Made by a program: the position numbers and the translations under genes | Notes under the pieces: model-generated | The model's input: the letters and a program-made list of their open reading frames with translations, nothing else | The model's database searches: none | Told to the model about the DNA's origin: nothing | DNA from: Streptomyces albireticuli | GTDB taxonomy: Bacteria; Actinomycetota; Actinomycetes; Streptomycetales; Streptomycetaceae | Assembly (NCBI RefSeq): GCF_002192455.1 | Contig: NZ_CP021744.1 | Span: 5,737,501-5,801,500 of the forward strand | Direction of reading: 5' to 3' | DNA length: 64,000 nucleotides | Shown here: positions 15,941 to 23,714 of the stretch, piece by piece | How positions within the stretch are numbered: position 1 is the stretch's first letter | Layout: every line of letters begins with the position of its first letter

Positions 15941-17365
15941 ATGCGCCGAGCGAAAATCGTCTGCACCCTGGGACCCGCCACCGATTCGTACGAGCAGATC
16001 AAGGCACTCGTCGAAGCCGGCATGGACGTCGCCCGCTTCAACCTCAGCCACGGCACGTACGTCGAGCACGAGGCGCGGTACCAGCGCGTACGCAAGGCGG
16101 CCGACGAAACCGGCCGCAACATCGGCATCCTCGCCGACCTTCAAGGTCCGAAGATCCGCCTGGGCAGGTTCCGCGAAGGTCCTGTACTCCTTGAACGCGG
16201 CGACGAATTCACCATCACCGTCGAGGAGGGCGCCGAGGGCGACCGCCACTCCTGCGGCACCACCTACGACGGCCTCGCCGCCGACGTCACCAAGGGCGAG
16301 CGCATCCTCGTCGACGACGGCCGCGTCACCCTTGAGGTCACCGAGGTCGACGGACCGCGCGTCCGCACCATCGTCATCGAGGGCGGCATGGTCTCCGACC
16401 ACAAGGGCCTCAACCTCCCCGGCGTCGCCGTCTCCGTCCCCGCCCTCTCCCACAAGGACGTCGAAGACCTCCGCTGGGCGATCCGGACCGGCGCCGACAT
16501 CATCGCCCTCTCCTTCGTCCGCAGCGCGGCCGACATCCGCGACGTCCACCGCGTCATGGACCAGGAGGGCCGCCGCCTCCCCGTCATCGCCAAGATCGAG
16601 AAGCCCCAGGCCGTCCAGAACCTCGACGGCATCGTCGACGCGTTCGACGGGATCATGGTGGCCCGCGGTGACCTCGGCGTCGAAATGCCCCTGGAAACGG
16701 TCCCGATCGTCCAGAAGCGGGCCATCAAGCTCGCCAAGCGCAACGCCAAGCCGGTGATCGTCGCCACCCAGATGCTGGACTCCATGATCGACGCCTCCCG
16801 CCCCACCCGCGCGGAGGCCTCGGACGTCGCCAACGCCGTCATCGACGGCACGGACGCGGTGATGCTGAGCGGCGAGACCAGCGTGGGCAAATACCCGGTC
16901 GAGACGGTCAAGACCATGGGCCGCATCGTGGCCGCCGCCGAGGAGGACGTCCTCGCCAAGGGCCTCCCCCCACTGACCGAACGCAGCAAGCCCCGCACCC
17001 AGGGCGGCTCCGTCGCCCGCGCCGCAGCCGAGATGGGCGACTTCCTGGGCGCCAAGTACCTGGTCGCCTTCACCCAATCCGGTGACACCGTCCGCCGCCT
17101 CTCGCGGTACCGCTCACCGATCCCGCTGCTGGCCTTCACGCCCGAGCCGGCGACGCGCTCGCAGCTCAATCTGACGTGGGGCGTGGAGACGTTCCTGGGG
17201 CCGATGGTGCAGACGACGGACGAGATGGTGGATCAGGTGGACGAGTACCTGCTGCGGATCGGTCGCTGCCGGAAGGGGGACATGGTGATCATCACGGCGG
17301 GGTCGCCGCCCGGGGTGGCGGGGACGACGAATCTTGTGCGGGTGCACCACATCGGGGAGGAGTGA
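15941..17365 (+). CDS. pyk: Pyruvate kinase
   Basis: A 474-residue glycolytic enzyme converting phosphoenolpyruvate and ADP to pyruvate and ATP. The N-terminus MRRAKIVCTLGPAT is canonical. Catalytic-barrel motifs follow: MDVARFNLSHG, ADLQGPKIRLG, and the signature IAKIEKPQAVQNLDGI with the lysine essential for proton transfer. MVARGDLGVEMP and ATQMLDSM complete the site, and the C-terminal regulatory domain runs from about 350. ATG 15941 follows ATAAGG with an eight-base spacer. The gene is monocistronic, with a LAGLIDADG protein gene converging on its 3' end. Confidence 0.98.
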   Translation: MRRAKIVCTLGPATDSYEQIKALVEAGMDVARFNLSHGTYVEHEARYQRVRKAADETGRNIGILADLQGPKIRLGRFREGPVLLERGDEFTITVEEGAEGDRHSCGTTYDGLAADVTKGERILVDDGRVTLEVTEVDGPRVRTIVIEGGMVSDHKGLNLPGVAVSVPALSHKDVEDLRWAIRTGADIIALSFVRSAADIRDVHRVMDQEGRRLPVIAKIEKPQAVQNLDGIVDAFDGIMVARGDLGVEMPLETVPIVQKRAIKLAKRNAKPVIVATQMLDSMIDASRPTRAEASDVANAVIDGTDAVMLSGETSVGKYPVETVKTMGRIVAAAEEDVLAKGLPPLTERSKPRTQGGSVARAAAEMGDFLGAKYLVAFTQSGDTVRRLSRYRSPIPLLAFTPEPATRSQLNLTWGVETFLGPMVQTTDEMVDQVDEYLLRIGRCRKGDMVIITAGSPPGVAGTTNLVRVHHIGEE

Positions 17366-17374
17366 GGGAGGTGG

Positions 17375-18142
17375 TCAGTGCTTGGGGCCGACGCAGAGGT
17401 CCATGAGCGCGACGGAGTCGCGGCGGGCCACGGAGATGTTGAAGGGGTCCTTGCCGCGGCGGGTCATCTTCCACTCGACGCCGACCTTGTCGAGGGTCTC
17501 GCAGTAGAGATCGCGGATGTCGTCGGACTTGTTCGTGAAGAAGTACCTCGTGTACTCGTAGCGCTTCCGCTCACCGCCCACGAGGCGGACGGTCCAGTTG
17601 GTGATGCGGCAGCCGTCGGAATGGATGAGCCCACGGATGAACTCCCAGGGGTGGCTGTCCACGAGGTCCCGCTGCCAGGGGGCGAGGGCGATCGGACGCT
17701 CGTGCTTCTTCCCGGGCCCGTGCTGAGGGAACAGGCAGGGCCAGTGCTTGCTGTAACTCGTCACCATGACGCAGCCCTGCTTGCGGATGACGCACACCTT
17801 GTTCGCCGGACGAACGCTCGCCATGGCGTCCCGGCAGGACTTGATGAGGCCGGGCCACGCGTCCGCGCACGCGATACGTAAGGCATAGACGCCGCGCCGT
17901 CCGGCGCTCAGGCAGCCGTCACCAAGATAGAGGCCCAGTAAGTAGACGTAGGCGGCGTGGTCCGTAGGCGGCTGCCCGGCGTCGCACACCGAACACTCGG
18001 TCGTACGGGTGAGGGGGGTGAGTCTCTCCTGCCAGCTGCGGATCGCGTGACGGGATATGCCGGTCTGCTTGCTCACGGAGTTGAGGCTGCGGCCTTGGCG
18101 GACGAGCGCGAGAGCACGTTGACGCGTTGCGTTGTCGTACAC
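17375..18142 (-). CDS. Freestanding LAGLIDADG-type protein with N-terminal helix-turn-helix
   Basis: A 255-residue protein. An HTH-like segment occupies residues 4-40 (RALALVRQGRSLNSVSKQTG). A CxxC pair sits at 50-53. Two LAGLIDADG-like motifs follow: YLLGLYLGDGCLS (67-79) and FIRGLIHSDGCRI (168-180), each with the acidic residue that binds metal in homing endonucleases. The GTG start at 18142 is the only sensible one, because longer frames run into the tRNA. It lies on the same strand as, and just after, the tRNA (117-base gap). It contains more Cys, Lys and Tyr than neighbours and lower third-position GC, hinting at transfer. It may be a homing endonuclease or a domesticated DNA-binding regulator, as WhiA is. 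Confidence 0.75.
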   Translation of the reverse strand: MYDNATRQRALALVRQGRSLNSVSKQTGISRHAIRSWQERLTPLTRTTECSVCDAGQPPTDHAAYVYLLGLYLGDGCLSAGRRGVYALRIACADAWPGLIKSCRDAMASVRPANKVCVIRKQGCVMVTSYSKHWPCLFPQHGPGKKHERPIALAPWQRDLVDSHPWEFIRGLIHSDGCRITNWTVRLVGGERKRYEYTRYFFTNKSDDIRDLYCETLDKVGVEWKMTRRGKDPFNISVARRDSVALMDLCVGPKH

Positions 18143-18259
18143 GTTCGTGAGCTTGGCTGATTCCCTGCCGCCATGGGTGGAATCGAAGCCATGTTCACCG
18201 AGGCGAGTGAAGATCGCCAACGGTTGGATTCTCAGCGAACCTTCGATTTGAAGGTGGAG

Positions 18260-18334
18260 TGCCCCGAGTCGGACTCGAACCGACACTGGATGGGTTTTGA
18301 ATCCATTGCCTCTCACCAATTGGGCTACCGGGGC
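18260..18334 (-). tRNA. tRNA with CAA (Leu) anticodon but class I shape
   Basis: Folded by hand on the minus strand: acceptor GCCCCGG pairs with TCGGGGC (one G-T), the D stem is three pairs (GCC/GGC), and the anticodon loop is TTCAAAA, so the anticodon is CAA. The anticodon stem has an A-C mismatch next to the loop. The variable region is only five bases, and the T arm GTCGG-TTCGAGT-CCGAC is perfect. The discriminator is A and CCA is not encoded. Ordinary tRNA-Leu has a long variable arm, so this is an atypical tRNA decoding UUG or a pseudo-tRNA. Confidence 0.85.
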
Positions 18335-18352
18335 CTTGCAATCCAAGGAGAG

Positions 18353-18358
18353 TGTATA
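18353..18358 (-). promoter_or_regulatory. Candidate -10 element for the tRNA
   Basis: TATACA on the minus strand, 18 bases before the mature tRNA 5' end. No convincing -35 element accompanies it. Confidence 0.3.
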
Positions 18359-18429
18359 CCCCTCCGCTGCTCAAACATACCGGACTAGGTAGGCTCATGG
18401 GGCACCACCTGCCCTGGATGAGGAGACCC

Positions 18430-19074
18430 GTGACCGCCGCCGAGCCCACGCCGCCCGTCGACGACGAGCAGCCGCACACCCCTCCGCACACCACCCGCGT
18501 CGTGATCGCCGAGGACGAGGCCCTCATCCGGCTCGACCTCAAAGAGATGCTGGAGGAGGAGGGCTACTCCGTCGTGGGTGAGGCCGGGGACGGTGAGACC
18601 GCCGTCGCGCTGGCGCGGGAGCACAAGCCCGACCTGGTCATCCTCGATGTGAAGATGCCCGTCCTCGACGGGATCTCCGCCGCCGAGCAGATCGCCGGGG
18701 ACTCCATCGCGCCCGTGCTGATGCTCACCGCCTTCTCGCAGCGCGAGCTCGTGGAGCGGGCCCGGGACGCCGGTGCCATGGCGTACCTGGTGAAGCCGTT
18801 CAGCAAGAGCGACGTCGTCCCGGCCATCGAGATGGCCGTCTCGCGGTTCACCCAGCTGAAGGCCCTGGAGCAGGAGGTCGCCGACCTCTCGCAGCGGCTG
18901 GAGACGCGCAAGCTCGTGGACCGGGCGAAGAGCGTGCTCCAGACCCAGTACGGGCTGACGGAGCCGGCCGCGTTCCGCTGGATCCAGAAGACGTCGATGG
19001 ACCGCCGCATGTCGATGCAGCAGGTCGCCGAGGCGGTCATCGAGGACGCCGCGGAGAAGAAGGCGAAGGGGTAG
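18430..19074 (+). CDS. pdtaR: ANTAR-domain response regulator (PdtaR-like)
   Basis: A 214-residue regulator. The receiver domain has VVIAEDEALIRLDLKEML, phospho-acceptor in LVILDVKMPVLDG, LTAFSQ and LVKPF. A coiled linker (QLKALEQEVADLSQRLETRK) leads to a C-terminal ANTAR domain (VDRAKSVLQTQYGLTEPAAF, then DRRMSMQQVAEAVI). ANTAR proteins bind paired hexaloop RNA hairpins and prevent transcription termination. GTG 18430 was chosen for the GAGGAG just upstream; ATG 18418 and ATG 18397 are alternatives. No histidine kinase is adjacent, as is usual for this orphan regulator. A terminator follows directly. Confidence 0.93.
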   Translation: MTAAEPTPPVDDEQPHTPPHTTRVVIAEDEALIRLDLKEMLEEEGYSVVGEAGDGETAVALAREHKPDLVILDVKMPVLDGISAAEQIAGDSIAPVLMLTAFSQRELVERARDAGAMAYLVKPFSKSDVVPAIEMAVSRFTQLKALEQEVADLSQRLETRKLVDRAKSVLQTQYGLTEPAAFRWIQKTSMDRRMSMQQVAEAVIEDAAEKKAKG

Positions 19075-19099
19075 CGCCCGGAGCGTGTGACATCACGGA

Positions 19100-19132
19100 G
19101 GGGCCCGTGTCCGCAAACCGGACGCGGGCCCC
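19100..19132. terminator. Intrinsic terminator between the ANTAR regulator and livF
   Basis: A 14-bp stem (GGGGCCCGTGTCCG / CGGACGCGGGCCCC, one G-T) with a five-base loop and a short TT. It sits between two converging genes. Confidence 0.85.
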
Positions 19133-19162
19133 TTGCGCGCGTTCCGGGGCGCGGCCCGCCGC

Positions 19163-19882
19163 TCAGTCCTCGCCCAGGTACGCCTTGCGCACCGACTCGT
19201 CGTGGAGCAGGTCCGTGCCCGTCCCGGACAGGACGATGCGGCCGGTCTCCATGACGTGGCCGTGGTCGGCCAGGGACAGCGCGGCCTGGGCGTTCTGCTC
19301 GACGAGCAGGATCGTGGTGCCGGAGGCCTTGAGCTCGGTGATGGTCTCCATGATCTTCTGCATCATGATCGGGGAGAGGCCCATGGACGGCTCGTCGAGC
19401 ATGAGGAGCTTGGGGCGGGACATCAGGGCCCTGCCCATGGCGAGCATCTGCTGCTCGCCGCCGGAGAGGGTGCCGGAGGCCTGTTTCGCGCGTTCGCCGA
19501 GGATCGGGAAGAGCTCGTAGACGTGCCGGACGTCCCGGTCGATGGCCGCGCCGTCCTTGCGTAGGAAGGCTCCCAGCTGGAGGTTCTCGGCGATGGTGAG
19601 GCGGGGGAAGATGTGCCGGCCCTCGGGGGAGTGGGCGAGGCCGAGGGCGACGATCTTGTGGGCGGGGACGCCGGCCAGCGGCCGGCCGTCGAAGCGGACG
19701 GTGCCCGCGAGGGGTTTGAGGAGGCCGGAGAGGGTGCGGAGGGTCGTGGTCTTGCCGGCGCCGTTGGTGCCGATGAGGGTGACGACCTGGCCGGCCTCGA
19801 CGGTGAAGGAGATGCCTTTGACGGCTTCGATCTTGCCGTAGGCGACGCGGAGGTTCGCCACCTCCAGGAGGGGGGCGGTCAT
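19163..19882 (-). CDS. livF: Branched-chain amino acid ABC transporter, ATPase LivF
   Basis: A 239-residue ATPase and the last gene of the liv operon. Walker A is IGTNGAGKTTTL, the signature is LSGGEQQMLAMGRAL, Walker B is LLMLDEPSMGLSP, and the H loop is ILLVEQNA. Its small size and MGLSP motif are typical of LivF rather than LivG. The ATG overlaps the livG stop by four bases. It energises import of Leu/Ile/Val-type amino acids through LivH and LivM. Confidence 0.95.
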   Translation of the reverse strand: MTAPLLEVANLRVAYGKIEAVKGISFTVEAGQVVTLIGTNGAGKTTTLRTLSGLLKPLAGTVRFDGRPLAGVPAHKIVALGLAHSPEGRHIFPRLTIAENLQLGAFLRKDGAAIDRDVRHVYELFPILGERAKQASGTLSGGEQQMLAMGRALMSRPKLLMLDEPSMGLSPIMMQKIMETITELKASGTTILLVEQNAQAALSLADHGHVMETGRIVLSGTGTDLLHDESVRKAYLGED

Positions 19883-20802
19883 CGGTCCTCCTCCGTCCGG
19901 GCGCCGGTTTCGCCGACCGTGCCCGTGCCCGTGCCCGCTCCGGCCTCCGCGGCCTCGACCTCGGCGAGTTCCTCCTGGCCCGGCGCGCCCTCGAAGGGTG
20001 TGCCGAGGTAGGCGGCGACGACGCGTTCGTCGGCTTGGACGACGTCGGAGGTGCCTTCGACGAGTTTCTCGCCCTGGACGAGGACGGCGACGCGGTCGCA
20101 GAGGTTGAAGATGAAGCGCATGTCGTGCTCGATGACGAGGACGGCGGTGCCCTGGGCGCGGATGGCGCGGACGAGGGTCTCGGTGGCGCGGGTCTCCTGG
20201 GGGTTCATGCCGGCGGTGGGTTCGTCGAGGAGGAGCAGGCCGGGGTCGCTGGCGAGGGCGCGGGCGATCTCCAGCTTGCGCTGTTCGCCGTAGGGGAGGT
20301 TGCGGGCGAGGTGGTCGGCTTTGGGGGCGAGGCCGGTGAAGTCGAGGAGTTCCATGGCGCGGTGGGTGGAGGCGGTTTCGGCGCGGTGGAAGCGGGGGGT
20401 GCGGAGGAGTGCGGCGAAGAGGCCTTCGTGGGTGCGGGTGTGGCGGCCGACGAGGACGTTTTCGAGGACGGTCATGTTGGCGAAGAGGCGGATGTTCTGG
20501 AAGGTGCGGGCGATGCCGGCTTTGGTGACGAGGTGGGGTTTGGGTGGGAGGACGGTGTCGCGGTAGGTGACGGTGCCTTCTGTGGGGATGTAGAGGCCGG
20601 TGAGGCAGTTGAAGAAGGTGGTTTTGCCGGCGCCGTTGGGGCCTATGAGGCCGACGATTTCCTGGGTGGAGACGGTGAGGTCGACGGCGCGTACGGCGGT
20701 GAGTCCGCCGAAGCGCATGGTGACGCCGGTGGCGGTGAGGACGGGGGTGCCGTCGGTGGGTGTGGGGGCGGGTGTGGTCGCGGTGGTGGTCATGGCGGTC
20801 AC
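19879..20802 (-). CDS. livG: Branched-chain amino acid ABC transporter, ATPase LivG
   Basis: A 307-residue ATPase. Walker A is IGPNGAGKTTFFNCL; RTFQNIRLFANMTVLENVLV is a LivG hallmark. The signature is LPYGEQRKLEIARAL and Walker B is LLLLDEPTAGMNP. There is an unusual Gly/Thr-rich acidic C-terminal tail after TPFEG. GTG 20802 overlaps the livM stop (GTGA); an internal ATG at 20793 is the alternative start. Part of the tightly coupled livH-M-G-F run. Confidence 0.95.
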   Translation of the reverse strand: MTAMTTTATTPAPTPTDGTPVLTATGVTMRFGGLTAVRAVDLTVSTQEIVGLIGPNGAGKTTFFNCLTGLYIPTEGTVTYRDTVLPPKPHLVTKAGIARTFQNIRLFANMTVLENVLVGRHTRTHEGLFAALLRTPRFHRAETASTHRAMELLDFTGLAPKADHLARNLPYGEQRKLEIARALASDPGLLLLDEPTAGMNPQETRATETLVRAIRAQGTAVLVIEHDMRFIFNLCDRVAVLVQGEKLVEGTSDVVQADERVVAAYLGTPFEGAPGQEELAEVEAAEAGAGTGTGTVGETGARTEEDR

Positions 20803-22637
20803 GCCTCCGCTTTGGTGACGCCGACCGCCCCGTCGGGGAGGCCTTGTTCGGGTACGTCCAGTTGCCCGGTCTCGTGGAATTCGAGCTGTTTCCTGCGGTC
20901 GGCGACCATGCCTTCGGGGCGGAAGCGCATCAGCAGGATGAGGGCGAGGCCGAAGAGGAGCAGCTGGTAGTCCTGCATGAAGTCCATCTTGTTCGGGATG
21001 AGGTAGAGCAGGGCGGCGCCGACGACGGGTCCGCTGATGGTGCCCATGCCGCCGAGGATGACGGCGGCGAGGAGGAAGGCGGAGTTGGGTGGGACGGTGC
21101 CGGCGAACTGGTACTGGTCGGGGGTGGCGGTGGTGATGACGTGGGCGTGGACGGTGCCGGCGAGTCCGGCGAGGGCGGCGCCGAGGGCGAAGGCGAGGAG
21201 TTTGAGGCGGAAGGCGTTGATGCCCATGGCGGTGGCGGCGGTCTCGTCCTCGCGGATGGCGACCCAGGCGCGGCCGATGCGGGATTCGGCGGCGCGGCGG
21301 AAGACGAGGACGACGAGGAGGGTGGCGAGGAGCATCAGGAGGTAGTAGTTGCCGAAGCGGCCGATGGGGATGCCGAGGATGTCGTGGGTGCGGCCGAAGT
21401 CGAAGCCGAAGAGGTCGAGTTCGGGGATGTTGGGGATGCCCATGGAGCCGTTGGTGATGTCGGGTCCGGTTTTTCCGTTGAGGTTGAGCATGGTGATGCG
21501 GAAGATCTCGCCGAAGCCGAGGGTGACGATGGCGAGGTAGTCGCCGCGGAGGCGGAGGGTGGGGGCTCCGATGAGGACGCCGAAGACGAGGGAGGCGCCG
21601 ATGCCGGTGAGGACGGCGGCCCAGAAGGGGAAGTGGACGCCGACGGCGGATTCGGGGGAGCCGGAGACGAGGGCGGCCGCGTAGGCGCCGACGCCGAGGA
21701 AGGCGACGTAGCCGAGGTCGAGGAGGCCGGCGAGGCCGACGACGACGTTGAGGCCGAGGGCGACGGTGGCGAAGATCAGGATGCTGGTGGCGAGGTTGGC
21801 GTAGGCGTCGTTGGTCTGGAGGAAGGGGAAGCAGGCGGCGGCGGTGAACGCGGCGGCGAGGGTGATGTTGCGGTGTTTGGCGGTGAGGGTGGTGAGGCGT
21901 GAGGTGAGTCCGGAGCGGCCGAGTGCGGTGAGGGTGAAGACGGCGAGGAGGAGGTAGCCGACGAAGAGTTCGCCGTATTCGGTGTCGATGCCGTAGGTGA
22001 AGACGGCGAGGCCGAGGGCGAAGGCGGCGGCGATGACGAGGATTTCGGCCCAGGTGGGGAGTGGGGTGGGCCGGGGTGCGCGGCCGGTGGTGAGGGTGTG
22101 GCGGAAGCGGCGCCAGGCGTTGGGGTGGGTTTCTGGGGTGGTTGGGGTGTCTGTGCTGTTGGTGCTGCCGTTGCTTTCGGTGTTTCCCGTGTGGTTGGTG
22201 GTTTCGGTGTTCTGCCGGTCGGTGGGGAGGGCGAGGGCTCCGGCGAGGGTGAGGAGGGTGGCGGCCGCGGCGGCGTAGGCGCCGGGTTCGAGGTGGGCGA
22301 GGCCGCCGAGGTCGGTGGTGATGGCGCCGAGGGTGTACCAGGTGGTGGCGAGGGTGCCGAGGGCGAGGAGGACGGTGGGGGCGGTGGTTCCGGCGGGGGC
22401 GAGCCAGCGGAGGCCGCGGATGTGGTGTCCGGCGAGGGCGTGGAGGAGGGTGAGGATGCCGCCGGTGAGGGTGATGGTCTGGAGGCCGCCGGGGTAGCCG
22501 TTGACGGTGAGGTTGCCGGGGAAGGCGGTGGTCCAGGTCCAGGCGAGGAAGGTGGAGAGGATGGTGAGGGCGGCGCCGGTGAGGGTGAGGGCGCGGGCGG
22601 CGGGGAGGCGCAGGAGTTGGTCCGGCATGGTGGTCAC
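20799..22637 (-). CDS. livM: Branched-chain amino acid ABC transporter, permease LivM (long form)
   Basis: A 612-residue permease. The C-terminal about 350 residues are a standard LivM: ALGLNVVVGLAGLLDLGYVA, then LRGDYLAIVTLGFGEI and ILGGMGTISGPVVGAA. In front is an extra membrane domain of some 220 residues (helices at about 15-40, 52-70, 84-105 and 120-140) and a Thr/Asn-rich linker (residues about 150-185). GTG 22637 overlaps the livH stop by four bases. The extension is larger than in enterobacterial LivM (about 425 residues); other Streptomyces copies are also long. Confidence 0.93.
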   Translation of the reverse strand: MTTMPDQLLRLPAARALTLTGAALTILSTFLAWTWTTAFPGNLTVNGYPGGLQTITLTGGILTLLHALAGHHIRGLRWLAPAGTTAPTVLLALGTLATTWYTLGAITTDLGGLAHLEPGAYAAAAATLLTLAGALALPTDRQNTETTNHTGNTESNGSTNSTDTPTTPETHPNAWRRFRHTLTTGRAPRPTPLPTWAEILVIAAAFALGLAVFTYGIDTEYGELFVGYLLLAVFTLTALGRSGLTSRLTTLTAKHRNITLAAAFTAAACFPFLQTNDAYANLATSILIFATVALGLNVVVGLAGLLDLGYVAFLGVGAYAAALVSGSPESAVGVHFPFWAAVLTGIGASLVFGVLIGAPTLRLRGDYLAIVTLGFGEIFRITMLNLNGKTGPDITNGSMGIPNIPELDLFGFDFGRTHDILGIPIGRFGNYYLLMLLATLLVVLVFRRAAESRIGRAWVAIREDETAATAMGINAFRLKLLAFALGAALAGLAGTVHAHVITTATPDQYQFAGTVPPNSAFLLAAVILGGMGTISGPVVGAALLYLIPNKMDFMQDYQLLLFGLALILLMRFRPEGMVADRRKQLEFHETGQLDVPEQGLPDGAVGVTKAEA

Positions 22638-23563
22638 GCCCTGTCCGCGACGCGTTCGCCGAGCAGGCCCTGGGGCCTGAGCAGCAGGACGAGGATGAGG
22701 AGGACGAAGGCCCAGACGTCTTTCCAGGAGCCGCCGCCGAACTGGGTCATGCCGGGGATCTCCTCGATGTAGCCGGTGGCGAGGGCTTCGGCGACGCCGA
22801 GGACGACGCCGCCGAGCATGGCGCCGTAGATGTTGCCGATGCCGCCGAGGACGGCGGCGGTGAAGGCCTTGAGGCCGGTGATGAAGCCCATGCGGAAGTC
22901 GACCTGGCCGTATTTGAGGCCGTGGGCGACGGCGGCGATCGCGGCGAAGGCGGCGCCGATGGCGAAGGCGATGACGATGATGCGGTCGGTGTTGATGCCC
23001 ATGAGCTTGGCGGTGTCGGGGTCCTGGGCGGTGGCTTGCATGCCGCGGCCGGTGCGGGTGCGGGCGACGAAGAGGCCGAGGGCGAGCATGCAGAGGGGTG
23101 CGGCGGCGAGGAGGAAGAGTTCGCCGCGTTGGACGGTGACGCCGAGGATGTCGAGGGATTCGCCTTTGAACTGGGGGAAGACGCGGGCTTTCTTGGCGTC
23201 GGGGTACCACTTCCAGATGGCTTGCTGGAGGGCGATGGAGAGGCCGATGGCGGTGATGAGGGGGGCGAGGCGGGGGGCGCCGCGCAGGGGGCGGTAGGCG
23301 AAGCGTTCGGCGGCGACGCCGATGGCGACGGAGGCGAGGACGCCGCCGAGGACCATGAGGGGGAGGGCGAGGGCGAGGGCGGTGCCGTCGGGGAGGGTGA
23401 GGTAGGCGGTCAGGGCGCCGAAGCCGCCGACCATGAAGATCTCGCCGTGGGCGAAGTTGATGAGCTGGACGATGCCGTAGACCATCGTGTAGCCGATCGC
23501 GATGAGTCCGTACATCGCGCCGAGGATGAGTCCGTTGGCCAGCTGTTGCGGCAGTTCGTGCAC
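22634..23563 (-). CDS. livH: Branched-chain amino acid ABC transporter, permease LivH
   Basis: A 309-residue permease with about eight membrane helices. Family blocks are clear: QQLANGLILGAMYGLIAIGYTMVYG (in two halves here), LINFAHGEIFMVGGF, and LGGIGNIYGAMLGGVVLGVAE near the C-terminus. It pairs with LivM to form the channel. The ATG lies 151 bases downstream of the binding-protein stop, with a stem-loop between. That fits the usual higher expression of the binding protein. Confidence 0.95.
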   Translation of the reverse strand: MHELPQQLANGLILGAMYGLIAIGYTMVYGIVQLINFAHGEIFMVGGFGALTAYLTLPDGTALALALPLMVLGGVLASVAIGVAAERFAYRPLRGAPRLAPLITAIGLSIALQQAIWKWYPDAKKARVFPQFKGESLDILGVTVQRGELFLLAAAPLCMLALGLFVARTRTGRGMQATAQDPDTAKLMGINTDRIIVIAFAIGAAFAAIAAVAHGLKYGQVDFRMGFITGLKAFTAAVLGGIGNIYGAMLGGVVLGVAEALATGYIEEIPGMTQFGGGSWKDVWAFVLLILVLLLRPQGLLGERVADRA

Positions 23564-23677
23564 CGCTGGGCCTCCGTGGGTGGAAGGGGTGCGGGGGACC
23601 GGTCCCGGGGGCCGTGCGGGGTCGCCTGTGGGGTCGCCCGCGCGGCGCGGCCGTCGATGGTGGGGTGGTGCGGGGCG

Positions 23678-23698
23678 GTACGGGGAGGTGGCCCGTAC
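23678..23698 (-). terminator. Stem-loop between binding-protein gene and livH
   Basis: GTACGGG / CCCGTAC, a 7-bp stem with a seven-base loop, starting 17 bases past the binding-protein stop. It could attenuate or stabilise the upstream transcript. The rest of the 151-base gap shows nothing. Confidence 0.45.
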
Positions 23699-23714
23699 GG
23701 CCGGGACGGCGGGG

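Noticed and set aside
18143..18346. Longer start (ATG 18346) for the LAGLIDADG protein
   Set aside because: It would translate the whole tRNA gene, and the extra residues look like tRNA sequence, not protein.
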